A program made the translations under genes and the position numbers. From Jannaschia faecimaris (lineage in GTDB: Bacteria; Pseudomonadota; Alphaproteobacteria; Rhodobacterales; Rhodobacteraceae): 64,000 bases of DNA. Where the stretch lies: contig NZ_FNPX01000001.1 in assembly GCF_900107415.1 (NCBI RefSeq), positions 62,001 through 126,000 on the forward strand, given 5' to 3'. Under the pieces are notes generated by a model, which was not told the origin of the DNA, did not search any database, and saw nothing but the letters and a program-made list of their open reading frames with translations. This document shows, one piece after another, positions 18,642 through 27,134 of the stretch (its first letter is position 1; each line of letters starts with the position of its first letter).

Positions 18642-18689
18642 TCGGCGGGCTACCTCGCTCGGACGGGACGCCCGGACCGGACTTCCTGA

Positions 18690-19496
18690 ATGAATACCGC
18701 CGCCACCCTACCCTCGGGTCTTGCCGTGACCGGATCGACCGGGCGGATCGGGCGGATGCTCGGGCGGGTCTGGCAGGGAAGTGATACGGCTTGGCTGAAA
18801 CGCTCAGATCGGATCGCCGACCGTTTAGACGATCGGCGCTGTCTTGTCGCGCTGGCCGGGGTGACGCGCGGGGACGACACGGCTTTGGCAGGAAATTCGG
18901 ACAGCGCACTTCGGGCACTGTCCGCTGCCGAACAAGCGGGCGTGGCGCGCGTGCTCATCTTCTCCTCGGCTGCCATTTACGGACGCGCCGACGGCCCGCT
19001 GACCGAGGCGCAGGCCCCGACGCCCATCTCTGCGTATGGTATGGCAAAGGCACGAATGGAAGATACCGTTCGGGCCTGGGCCGACGCCCGCCCAGCGGGA
19101 CCGGAGGTGGTGATTCTGCGCCTTGGAAATGTGGCCGGGGCCGACGCCCTATTGTCCAGGACGGACGCGACGGCACCCGCTCTGGACATCTTCGCCGACG
19201 GGCGCAGTTGCCGGCGTAGCTATATGGGTCCGGCCACGTTGGCCCAGACGTTGGCGGCCCTCGGGCGGCACCCGGACCGCCTGCCCCCAATCCTGAACAT
19301 CTCCACGCCACGGACCGTGGAGATGGCTGCGCTCCTCAATACCGAAGGTCGCGCGTGGGTTGCAAGGCGACCGCGTCCCGATGCGATCCCCGAAGTCCGG
19401 CTGAACACATCGCTTTTGCAGGATATCATCCCCTTGGACCAAGGATCAGCAGACCCGGCCCGGATCGTCCGCGAATGGCGGGAGGTTTGCGGATGA
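18690..19496 (+). CDS. NAD-dependent epimerase/dehydratase family protein
   Basis: 268-residue extended-SDR protein acting on a nucleotide sugar. N-terminal Rossmann glycines in VTGSTGRIGRML, the catalytic-type serine region IFSSAAIYG and the YxxxK pair in SAYGMAKARME are present. It is somewhat shorter than classical GalE-type enzymes (about 310-340). No Shine-Dalgarno precedes ATG 18690; a GTG inside LAVTGSTG would also keep the whole fold, so the start is uncertain. Overlaps the sugar transferase by 4 nt, so the two probably prepare and load the first sugar of a polysaccharide. Confidence 0.8.
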   Translation: MNTAATLPSGLAVTGSTGRIGRMLGRVWQGSDTAWLKRSDRIADRLDDRRCLVALAGVTRGDDTALAGNSDSALRALSAAEQAGVARVLIFSSAAIYGRADGPLTEAQAPTPISAYGMAKARMEDTVRAWADARPAGPEVVILRLGNVAGADALLSRTDATAPALDIFADGRSCRRSYMGPATLAQTLAALGRHPDRLPPILNISTPRTVEMAALLNTEGRAWVARRPRPDAIPEVRLNTSLLQDIIPLDQGSADPARIVREWREVCG

Positions 19497-20134
19497 CGCG
19501 CGGAAAGCGTCTGTTCGATATTCTCTTCTCGATCTACCTGATGATCTTCCTCACCCCGGTCATCCTGGTCATCACGTGGAAGATCTGGCGACAGGGCGAC
19601 GGGCCGATCTTCTATGGGTCCGAACGGATGAAGACGCCGACCAAGGCGTTCACCCTGTGGAAGTTCCGCACGATGGCCAGCGACCCTGACGACACAGGCG
19701 TAACCGGCGGCGACAAGGCGAACCGCATCACGCCACTGGGACATGCCCTGCGCCGCCGCCGGCTGGACGAGTTGCCTCAGCTTTGGAACATCCTGAGGGG
19801 CGACGTCAGCTTCGTCGGCCCACGCCCACCCCTGCGGCGCTATGTCGAGATGTTTCCCGACCTTTACGCCGACATTCTGAAATCGCGGCCAGGTGTCACC
19901 GGTTTGGCCAGCCTGATCTACGCCCCGCATGAAGGCCGCATTCTGGCCAAAGCACGCACCCCCAAGAAAACGGAGGAGGTCTACGCCGGTGTCTGCATTC
20001 CGCGCAAAGCCACGCTGGATCTGCTCTATCAGCGGCATCGCACCTTCTGGATGGACGTGAAGCTGATCAGCTGGACAACGGCCAAGTTCTTCCCGAAACG
20101 CATCCGCCCAAGGCGTAAGGGCCGTTGGGTCTGA
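19493..20134 (+). CDS. Sugar-phosphate transferase (short WcaJ/PglC type)
   Basis: 213-residue phosphoglycosyl transferase that loads a sugar-1-phosphate on undecaprenyl phosphate at the inner membrane. Features in order: Arg/Lys start, one membrane-associated helix (IYLMIFLTPVILVITWK), KFRTM, DELPQLWNILRGD and GPRPP. The N-terminal multi-helix and CoA-binding-like region of WcaJ/WbaP is missing, so this is the monotopic minimal form. Start ATG 19493 overlaps the epimerase stop. With yjbF/yjbH opposite, it likely primes exopolysaccharide synthesis. Confidence 0.9.
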   Translation: MTRGKRLFDILFSIYLMIFLTPVILVITWKIWRQGDGPIFYGSERMKTPTKAFTLWKFRTMASDPDDTGVTGGDKANRITPLGHALRRRRLDELPQLWNILRGDVSFVGPRPPLRRYVEMFPDLYADILKSRPGVTGLASLIYAPHEGRILAKARTPKKTEEVYAGVCIPRKATLDLLYQRHRTFWMDVKLISWTTAKFFPKRIRPRRKGRWV

Positions 20135-20182
20135 TTGGTGATTGGCAAGTCCCGGCACCCGCCGGACACTGCATGCAGTTCA

Positions 20183-20959
20183 TTACTTGATGTCTTCCAG
20201 TCGCTTCTCGATCGCAGCCAGCTTGGCCAGAACGTCATCCCGATAGGCGTCGGTCGCGGCATTGGTTTCCTCGGCATGGGCATCCTGCATTGAGTTCACG
20301 ACCAAGCCCACCAACAGGTTCACCACCGCGAAGGTCGTCACCAGGATGAACGGCAGGAAGAACGCCCAAGCGTAGGGGTAAACCTCCATCACCGGGCGGA
20401 CGATGCCCATGGACCAGGATTCCAGAGTCATGATCTGAAACAGCGTGTAACCTGAATTGGGCAGCGTGCCGAACCATTCCGGGAAAGCATGGCCGAACAA
20501 CGTCGTCGCCATGACCGCCCCGATGTAGAAGATGATACCCATCAAAACGAACACGCTCGCCATTCCGGGCAACGCGGTGATCAGCCCCTCGACCACGCGG
20601 CGCAGGCGCGGAAACACCGACACGATCCGCAGAACACGCAGAATCCGCAGCGCGCGAAGCACGCTGAAGCTGCCGGAACCCGGGATGAGCGCGACACCGA
20701 CGATCACCGTGTCAAAAAGGTTCCAGCCATCGCGCCAGAACCGCCGGCCCTTTGCGACCATCTTGGCCAGCAACTCGGCCACGAAAACCATGAGGCAGGC
20801 CGCATCGAGTATCAGGATCAGCGGACCGGCGGCCTCCATCGCGGCGGGCACTGTCTCCAGCCCCAGAAGGACCGCGTTGAACAGGATCACAGCGGTGATC
20901 GCCTGCATTACGATGGGGCGTTCGAGAAACGCCCCGAGGCGGGCACGGAATGTGGTCAT
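20183..20959 (-). CDS. Single-domain voltage-gated sodium channel (BacNav type)
   Basis: 258-residue six-helix ion channel subunit that forms tetramers in the inner membrane. S1-S3 span about residues 15-95; S4 carries four arginines at three-residue spacing (102, 105, 108, 111); the pore loop contains TLESWSM (residues 178-184), the selectivity filter seen in sodium-selective NaChBac/NavAb-type channels; S6 is followed by an Ala/Glu/Lys-rich C-terminal helix (DDVLAKLAAIEKRLEDIK) typical of the tetramerising coiled coil. It lies 3 bases after the rRNA methyltransferase on the same strand. Confidence 0.93.
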   Translation of the reverse strand: MTTFRARLGAFLERPIVMQAITAVILFNAVLLGLETVPAAMEAAGPLILILDAACLMVFVAELLAKMVAKGRRFWRDGWNLFDTVIVGVALIPGSGSFSVLRALRILRVLRIVSVFPRLRRVVEGLITALPGMASVFVLMGIIFYIGAVMATTLFGHAFPEWFGTLPNSGYTLFQIMTLESWSMGIVRPVMEVYPYAWAFFLPFILVTTFAVVNLLVGLVVNSMQDAHAEETNAATDAYRDDVLAKLAAIEKRLEDIK

Positions 20960-20962
20960 GGT

Positions 20963-22189
20963 TCAGGTCCGATGAAAAGCTGCGACAAGTTCCACATGGG
21001 GGGACCAGCGGAACTGATCAACGATTGTCACCGGCCCCATTTTCCACCCTGCCTGCCTGAGCGTCGCGGCATCGCGGGCAAAGGTACCCGGGTTGCAGCT
21101 GACGAAGGCGATGGTGCGCAGGCTCGGGGCATTGACCAACTGCTCCACCTGCGCCTGCGCTCCGGCACGGGGCGGGTCGATCACGACGGCGTCGAATTTG
21201 GTCAGATCCTCGGGCAGTATCGGGTTGCGGAACAGGTCGCGCACCTCGGTCGTGATCGCCTTGAGTCCGGTGGCGTATCGGATGCCCTGATCCAGCGCCT
21301 CAATCAGCGGACGGTCGCCTTCCACCGCGTGTACGGGCGCAAATTCCGCCACCGGAAAGGTAAAGGTGCCGCAGCCCGCGAACAGGTCGACCACCCTGGT
21401 TGCCCCTTTCAGGATGTCGGTGACGCGCGCGGTTAGCGCAGCCTGCCCAGCCTCGGTCGCTTGCAGGAAGGCACCCGGCGGGGGGGTGACGCGGGCTGCT
21501 CCCATGGCGATATGCGGCGGCGTCTGTTGCAGCGCCGCCTCTCCATTCCAGGTGATGCGCGCGAAATGTTGCCCCAGCGAGGCCAGACCCAGCATCGCCT
21601 GTCGATCGAAAGGTTTGGCCCCCTCGATCGACAGGTCGATACCGGTCAGGGTGTTCGTGACATGCAGCGTCACCTCGGCCCCACGGGTCGCGGCCAAACG
21701 CGTGATCTGCTCCAGCACCGGAATCGCGGCGATCAGCGCCGGGTTCAGCAGTTTGCAGTCGGGAATCTCCACCACATCAGAGCCATGCGCGACGTGAAAC
21801 CCGACCTGCGCCCCCTTCTTTGTCTTCAGCCCGGCCAATGCGGCGCGACGGCGGGAATTCGGAGGGGAGGTTTCGACCCCGGTGATTTCCGGCTCAATCC
21901 CGGCACGGCCCAGCGTGTCGCGAACAATCCCCGCTTTCCAGTCGGCCACAAACGCGTCTGATGCATGTTGCAGATTGCATCCACCGCAACGCTTGTAATG
22001 GCGACAGGGAGCCGCGACCCGGTCAGTAGAAGGCGTAACGATCCGCGGCGACAGGATACGGTCGCCCGAGACGTCGCCCGACACCTCCTCCCCTGGCAAG
22101 GTCCGCGCCGCGAAGAGCGGGCCATTCGGCCCCTGGGCCATGCCGTCGCCGTGGTGGCCGAGGCGAGTGATCTGGTGTGTTTCGGTCAT
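20963..22189 (-). CDS. RlmD/RumA-family 23S rRNA (uracil-C5) methyltransferase
   Basis: 408-residue class I SAM-dependent RNA methyltransferase of the TrmA/RlmD family. Four Fe-S cysteines: Cys62, Cys68 and Cys71 (CRHYKRCGGC) and Cys145 (IPDCKLL). SAM motif VVDLFAGCGTFTFPVA, then the IDPPRAGA motif and the catalytic cysteine in FVSCNPGTFARD. The N-terminal TRAM domain of RlmD is reduced to about the first 50 residues. Which uridine it methylates cannot be decided from sequence. Confidence 0.92.
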   Translation of the reverse strand: MTETHQITRLGHHGDGMAQGPNGPLFAARTLPGEEVSGDVSGDRILSPRIVTPSTDRVAAPCRHYKRCGGCNLQHASDAFVADWKAGIVRDTLGRAGIEPEITGVETSPPNSRRRAALAGLKTKKGAQVGFHVAHGSDVVEIPDCKLLNPALIAAIPVLEQITRLAATRGAEVTLHVTNTLTGIDLSIEGAKPFDRQAMLGLASLGQHFARITWNGEAALQQTPPHIAMGAARVTPPPGAFLQATEAGQAALTARVTDILKGATRVVDLFAGCGTFTFPVAEFAPVHAVEGDRPLIEALDQGIRYATGLKAITTEVRDLFRNPILPEDLTKFDAVVIDPPRAGAQAQVEQLVNAPSLRTIAFVSCNPGTFARDAATLRQAGWKMGPVTIVDQFRWSPHVELVAAFHRT

Positions 22190-22809
22190 ATTGGGGCCTT
22201 ATCACTGCCCTTCGATCTCGAACAGACAGCGTGGCCCTGTCATTCGTCAATTTGTCCCGGGGCAGCGAAGCAGGATGCTACGGCCTTTGATCGCCTACGG
22301 ATTCACCCTTGCCGCATGGATGCTTATCGGTCCCGCTGCCCGGACCCCGGCCAGTCCGCGGGCGTGGTACATAGCCTTTCGCTGCTCCGGATCTGACCGC
22401 GCCGGTGCAGGTGCCCGAAATTTCTGGGCTGCGTTATCTCTTTTTGCGTTGAACATGATGCTGGTGGCGCTCGTCCCTCACGTCGAGGAGAGCCCTCGCC
22501 TGATCGTTTCGCTGCGGATCTATACGCCGGGGGACGTTGCGTCCTTCGCGATGGGGGGCGCTACCCTGACACGGGGGTGCCGCGCAGTGTTTCCCAGGAC
22601 TCATTCCAGACGCTTCGGTCGTTTTAATAAACGCGTAGCCGAAGGGATGGAGGCGATTTGCGCGAGACATCGTCACTGGCCCGATCTCGGCCGGGAAATC
22701 GATGACTGCCATGGCGTAGGCCCCCGGCGGACGTCTTTGTCCCGTTCGGGCCGCTGTTTACGATCGACGGGGCCCACCTGATCTCCGGGATCTCCACCCA
22801 TGCGCCGAC
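22190..22809. other. 620-base stretch without a supported gene
   Basis: The longest gap in the window. A plus-strand frame from ATG 22275 to 22781 would give 168 residues with hydrophobic segments (MLRPLIAYGFTLAAWMLIG and FWAALSLFALNMMLVALVP), but it then turns into Arg/Gly/Cys-rich sequence unlike a real protein and has no Shine-Dalgarno. A third frame just before 22810 reads ADVFVPFGPLFTIDG and GAHLISGISTHAP, which looks protein-like but has no start. The pattern suggests a decayed gene rather than a working one; I cannot name it. Confidence 0.35.
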
Positions 22810-24660
22810 CTACTCGGCCGCCACATCCTCGACCCCGATGAACCCGCCCGACTGACGGTCCCAGTATCGGGCGTAGGTGCCTTTGCCGGCCAGCAGCTCC
22901 GCGTGTGTCCCCTGCTCCACGATGCGACCGTCCTCCAGCACGATGATCCGGTCCATGCGCGCGATGGTGGACAGACGGTGCGCGATGGCGATGACGGTCT
23001 TGTTCTCCATCACGCGGTCGAGGGCGGCCTGAATCGCAGCCTCCACTTCCGAATCCAGCGCCGACGTCGCCTCGTCTAGTACCAGCACCGGCGCGTCCTT
23101 GAGGATGGCGCGGGCCAGCGCGATGCGTTGCCTTTGTCCGCCCGACAGTTTCACGCCGCGCTCGCCCAAGTAGGCATCGTAGCCCGTATTGCCACGATGG
23201 TCGCGCAGCCCCAGGATGAAGTCATGCGCCTCCGCCCGGCGGGCGGCGTCCTCCACCTCGGCCTGCGTGGCGTCGGGGCGACCATACAGGATGTTGTCCC
23301 GTGCGGTGCGGTTGAACATTGCCGTTTCCTGCGTGACCATGCCGATCTGCTTGCGCAGACTGTCTTGCGTGATGTCACGGATGTCGCGTCCGTCCAGCAG
23401 CACGCGCCCCGTGTCCGCATCGTAGAGCCTTAGGATCAGGGCAACCAGTGTCGACTTGCCAGCACCCGAAGCGCCGACGACGCCCAACTTCTCACCCGGA
23501 TTCAGCGTTAGCGTCAGGTCCCGGATTCCGCCCTCTTCCCGCCCATAGGCGAAGGTCACATCCTCCACCGACAGCGCCCCTTCGGCGCGCCCGACATCCA
23601 CGGCACCCGGCCTATCAGTCAGGGTCCAACGCGGGGTCAACGTATTCATGCCGTCTTCGACCTCGCCCACGTTGGCGTACATCCCCATAAGGGTGAAACT
23701 GACCCAGCCCGACATCTGCGACAGCCGGATGGCGATTGCCCCGGCCGTGGCAATCTCGCCCGGCGTGGCCTGTCCGCTGCGCCACAGCAGGATCGCCCCA
23801 CCGATCAGCAAGACCGGCAGCAAACCGGCCAGCGCCATAAGCGTGAAGCGGAAGCCGGTGGACATGCGCCCGAAACCGATGGCCTTGCCGCGCAGGTTGC
23901 CCATCGCGTCCAGCGCCGCGCGATCCTCGTGATCGCCATGACCGAAGAGCTTGACCGTCTTGATATTGGTGATCGTATCCACAACTTGACCGGTGACCAT
24001 GGCACGGGCGGCGGCGCGCTCCTTGGATCGTGCGCGGATGCGCGGCATGAACCAGCGGAACATGAACGCATAGCCGACGATCCATAGCGTCAGCGCAAGC
24101 GCGATGCGCCAGTCGATCGCGATCAGCAGGACGGCCGAGCCGATGACCGACGACAAGGTGAAGGCTACGACGTTGATCGTCTCGGACGTCACTTCGGTGA
24201 CGGCCCGTGCGGTCTGCATCTGCTTGGTGGCGATGCGGCCCGCGAAATCGTTGTCGAAGAAAGTGACCGCCTGTCCCATGGTCCAGCGGTGTAGGCGTGA
24301 CTGTACAAGCGGGTAGACCGAGGGCGTGACCGTCAGCCCGTTCATCGCCGCCGAAGCCCCGAAGATCACGGGTCGCAGGACAAGGTAGAACCCGACGAAC
24401 AGCACCAGCAGGACAGCGTTGCGTGTGAAATATTCATCCGTCCCCGCGACCGCGCTGTCGATGACCGCCCCCAGCAGGAACGCCGTGATGATCTCGGTCA
24501 CTCCGGCCAGGGCCGATATGGCGAAAGCCAACCCAATCACTGGCCAGGCCCCCGCAAGGCACCAACGAAAGAACGGCCAAAGGTCGGTCGGCGGAGGGCC
24601 GTCGGCATGGGCAAAGGGTTCGATCCGGTCGCCGAACCATGTCAGAATACGATTGATCAT
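22810..24660 (-). CDS. ABC exporter half-transporter (membrane + ATPase), second of a pair
   Basis: 616 residues: an N-terminal six-helix ABC exporter membrane domain (about residues 40-340) and a C-terminal ATPase with Walker A GASGAGKST, signature LSGGQRQR, Walker B VLVLDEATSALD and the switch histidine in IAHRLST. All ATPase motifs are intact. ATG 24660 overlaps the stop of the upstream paralogue by 4 nt, so the two halves are translated together and likely form a heterodimer in the inner membrane. Substrate unknown (lipid, drug or peptide exporter families share this layout). Confidence 0.92.
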   Translation of the reverse strand: MINRILTWFGDRIEPFAHADGPPPTDLWPFFRWCLAGAWPVIGLAFAISALAGVTEIITAFLLGAVIDSAVAGTDEYFTRNAVLLVLFVGFYLVLRPVIFGASAAMNGLTVTPSVYPLVQSRLHRWTMGQAVTFFDNDFAGRIATKQMQTARAVTEVTSETINVVAFTLSSVIGSAVLLIAIDWRIALALTLWIVGYAFMFRWFMPRIRARSKERAAARAMVTGQVVDTITNIKTVKLFGHGDHEDRAALDAMGNLRGKAIGFGRMSTGFRFTLMALAGLLPVLLIGGAILLWRSGQATPGEIATAGAIAIRLSQMSGWVSFTLMGMYANVGEVEDGMNTLTPRWTLTDRPGAVDVGRAEGALSVEDVTFAYGREEGGIRDLTLTLNPGEKLGVVGASGAGKSTLVALILRLYDADTGRVLLDGRDIRDITQDSLRKQIGMVTQETAMFNRTARDNILYGRPDATQAEVEDAARRAEAHDFILGLRDHRGNTGYDAYLGERGVKLSGGQRQRIALARAILKDAPVLVLDEATSALDSEVEAAIQAALDRVMENKTVIAIAHRLSTIARMDRIIVLEDGRIVEQGTHAELLAGKGTYARYWDRQSGGFIGVEDVAAE

Positions 24661-26513
24661 TCCGCCGCCGCCCCATCGGCAACATCCGTGTTGATGAAGC
24701 CGCCGGATTGCCGCGCCCAAAACTGGGCGTAAAGCCCCCCTTGGGCAAGCAATTCGTCGTGCGTCGCCTCCTCGATGATCGTCCCCTCGTCGATGACGAG
24801 GATACGATCCATCGCCGCGATGGTGGACAGGCGATGCGCGATGGCAATGACGGTCTTGCCCTCCATCATGCCATACAAGGTGTCCTGTATTGCCGCCTCC
24901 ACCTCCGAGTCGAGGGCCGAGGTCGCCTCGTCCAGCACCAGGACAGGTGCGTCCTTGAGGATGACGCGGGCCAGCGCGATACGCTGTCTTTGTCCGCCGG
25001 ACAGCTTCACGCCCCGTTCGCCCACATGCGCGTCATAGCCGGCGCGTCCCTCGGGGTCGGCAAGATCCAGGATGAAATCATGCGCCTGCGCCTTCTCGGC
25101 CGCCGCGCGCACCTGACTATCCGTGGCATCGGCGCGCCCATACCGGATATTGTCAGCAACCGAGCGATGCAGCAGCGAACTGTCCTGCTGCACCATTCCG
25201 ATGGCATGGCGAAGCGAATCCTGCGTGATGCCGGTGATATCCTGCCCGTCGATGGCGATGTGTCCCTGCTCCGGGTCGTAGAACCGCAAAAGCAGTTTGA
25301 CCAAGGTCGACTTGCCCGCGCCGGAACGCCCGATCAGACCGACCTTTTCGCCCGGTTTGATATGCACGGTCAGGTCGGTCACGCCCCCCTTGCCCCCGCC
25401 GTAGTGATGCGTGACGTGATCGAAGGAAATCGCGCCGTCCTTCAGGGAAAGCGCCCGCGCGTCCGGCGCGTCGGTCAGGTGGATGGGCTGGGCGATCGTC
25501 TCCATCCCCTCCTCCACCACGCCCAGATTGCGGAAGAACGACGTCAGCGCCCACATGATCCAGCCGGTCATCCCGTTCAATCGCAGGACCAGCGCCGTTG
25601 CCGCAGCGACCACGCCCACGGTCGAAACGCCCGACACCCAAAGCCAGATACCCCAGCCGACCACGCCGACGATGAGCAGCCCGTTCAACGTGACCAGCGC
25701 GATGTCCATGATCGAGAAGATCCGCATCTCCCGCTGGAAGGTGGTGCGGGTCTGTTCGATGGCATCGCGGGCATAGTCCAACTCCTTGCCCTCATGGGCG
25801 AAGAGCTTGACCGAATGAATGTTGGAATAGGCATCGACCACGCGCCCCGTCGTCATGGAACGCGCGTCGCTGCTTGCCTTGGACGCGGGACCGACGCGCT
25901 GGACCGTCCAGCGTACAAGGAAGCCGTAAAGCACGAACCACCCAAGAAGTGGCAGGACCAGCCGCGGATCAGCACCCCAGAGGAGGACAGCCGCACCGAT
26001 CAGATATGCCAGTGCGAACGCGATGGCATCGAAGACCTGGAACACGGCTTCGCCTGCGGCGGGCGGGGCCTGCATAATTCGATTGGCGATGCGGCCCGCG
26101 AAATCGTTTTCGAACCAGCCGACGGATTGGCGCAGCACATGGTTGTGCGCCCGCCACCGCATCAACGTGCCGTAGTTCGGCAAGATCGCCTGATTGAGAA
26201 GAAGGGTGTTGATGGCCTGCAACGCGGGACGAAGGAACAGGATGAACACCGCAACAAAGGTCAGTTCCAGCCCATGTTCGGCCAGGAACGTCGCGGGCGT
26301 GCTGTCCGACAGAATGTCGACCAGGCGGCCCATATAATAGATCAGCCATACCTCCACGATCGCCACGACCACGGCCACGACGCCGGTCACGCCGAAAACC
26401 CGCGCGAAAGGGCGGGAATAGTCCTTGAGGAACGGCCAGAGCCGGGAGGGGGGCGTGTCGGCCCCCGCGTGCGGCACGTAGGGGTCGACCAGGTTTTCGA
26501 AGAAGCGAAACAT
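24657..26513 (-). CDS. ABC exporter half-transporter (membrane + ATPase), first of a pair
   Basis: 618 residues, same architecture as its downstream partner: membrane domain with six predicted helices, then ATPase with Walker A GRSGAGKST, signature LSGGQRQR, Walker B VLVLDEATSALD and IAHRLST. The ATPase regions of the two proteins share long identical runs, pointing to tandem duplication. Both have complete nucleotide-binding sites, unlike many heterodimeric exporters in which one site is degenerate. A LysE-type exporter lies 36 bases upstream on the same strand. Confidence 0.92.
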   Translation of the reverse strand: MFRFFENLVDPYVPHAGADTPPSRLWPFLKDYSRPFARVFGVTGVVAVVVAIVEVWLIYYMGRLVDILSDSTPATFLAEHGLELTFVAVFILFLRPALQAINTLLLNQAILPNYGTLMRWRAHNHVLRQSVGWFENDFAGRIANRIMQAPPAAGEAVFQVFDAIAFALAYLIGAAVLLWGADPRLVLPLLGWFVLYGFLVRWTVQRVGPASKASSDARSMTTGRVVDAYSNIHSVKLFAHEGKELDYARDAIEQTRTTFQREMRIFSIMDIALVTLNGLLIVGVVGWGIWLWVSGVSTVGVVAAATALVLRLNGMTGWIMWALTSFFRNLGVVEEGMETIAQPIHLTDAPDARALSLKDGAISFDHVTHHYGGGKGGVTDLTVHIKPGEKVGLIGRSGAGKSTLVKLLLRFYDPEQGHIAIDGQDITGITQDSLRHAIGMVQQDSSLLHRSVADNIRYGRADATDSQVRAAAEKAQAHDFILDLADPEGRAGYDAHVGERGVKLSGGQRQRIALARVILKDAPVLVLDEATSALDSEVEAAIQDTLYGMMEGKTVIAIAHRLSTIAAMDRILVIDEGTIIEEATHDELLAQGGLYAQFWARQSGGFINTDVADGAAAE

Positions 26514-26549
26514 GTCAGGGGCTTTCGTCTATCCCCCCAACATAGTCCC

Positions 26550-27134
26550 CTAGGCGGCGAAAACCATAAGGCCGGAGCCTGCAAGCGCAATTGCCATCAC
26601 GGTGGTAAAGATCCGCCACGCCAGCGGAGTCTTCAAAAGATAGGCCAAAAGCGTGCCCGCGAAGGTCCAGAACAGGCAGACGAACAAGTTGATGCCGCTG
26701 AAGGCCGACCCGATCCGCAGTGCCTCGAAATGCGCGGGCAGCGCGCTGGCGTAGCCCGAGGAGGCGGCAAGCGCTATGATCCATATCTTGGGGTTCACCC
26801 ACTGGAACAGCACGGCCTCGATCAAGGTGAACGGCCGGTCCCGCCCCTGCGCTTGCGGACCGCTGGCCGAACGGAAGAGTTTCCATGCCATCCAGAGAAT
26901 CCAGGCAACCGCGATGATCTGAAGCGCCAGCTTCAGCGCCGGAATCGCCAGCAGGAGGGCACCGATTCCCAGCGCCGTCAGCCCTGCGGTGATGCCCACG
27001 CCAACCGCCACGCCCACCACATGCGGCAAGGTCGGGCGAAACCCGAAACGCGCACCCGAAGCCGTAAGCAGGATGACATTCGGGCCGGGTGTGAACAGGC
27101 CAAAAAACACGAAAAGGTAGAGAGGATCGATCAA
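26550..27134 (-). CDS. LysE/RhtB-family amino acid exporter
   Basis: 194-residue inner-membrane protein with about six hydrophobic helices. The family hallmark FGLFTPGPNVILL lies near the N-terminus and FQWVNPKIWI in the middle. The reading frame is open to 27191, but homologous-looking sequence begins at LIDPLYLF, where a TTG at 27134 overlaps the CCA-gene stop (TTGA), so I use that start. Expected role: efflux of an amino acid or related small metabolite. Co-transcribed with the CCA-adding enzyme upstream. Confidence 0.85.
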   Translation of the reverse strand: MIDPLYLFVFFGLFTPGPNVILLTASGARFGFRPTLPHVVGVAVGVGITAGLTALGIGALLLAIPALKLALQIIAVAWILWMAWKLFRSASGPQAQGRDRPFTLIEAVLFQWVNPKIWIIALAASSGYASALPAHFEALRIGSAFSGINLFVCLFWTFAGTLLAYLLKTPLAWRIFTTVMAIALAGSGLMVFAA

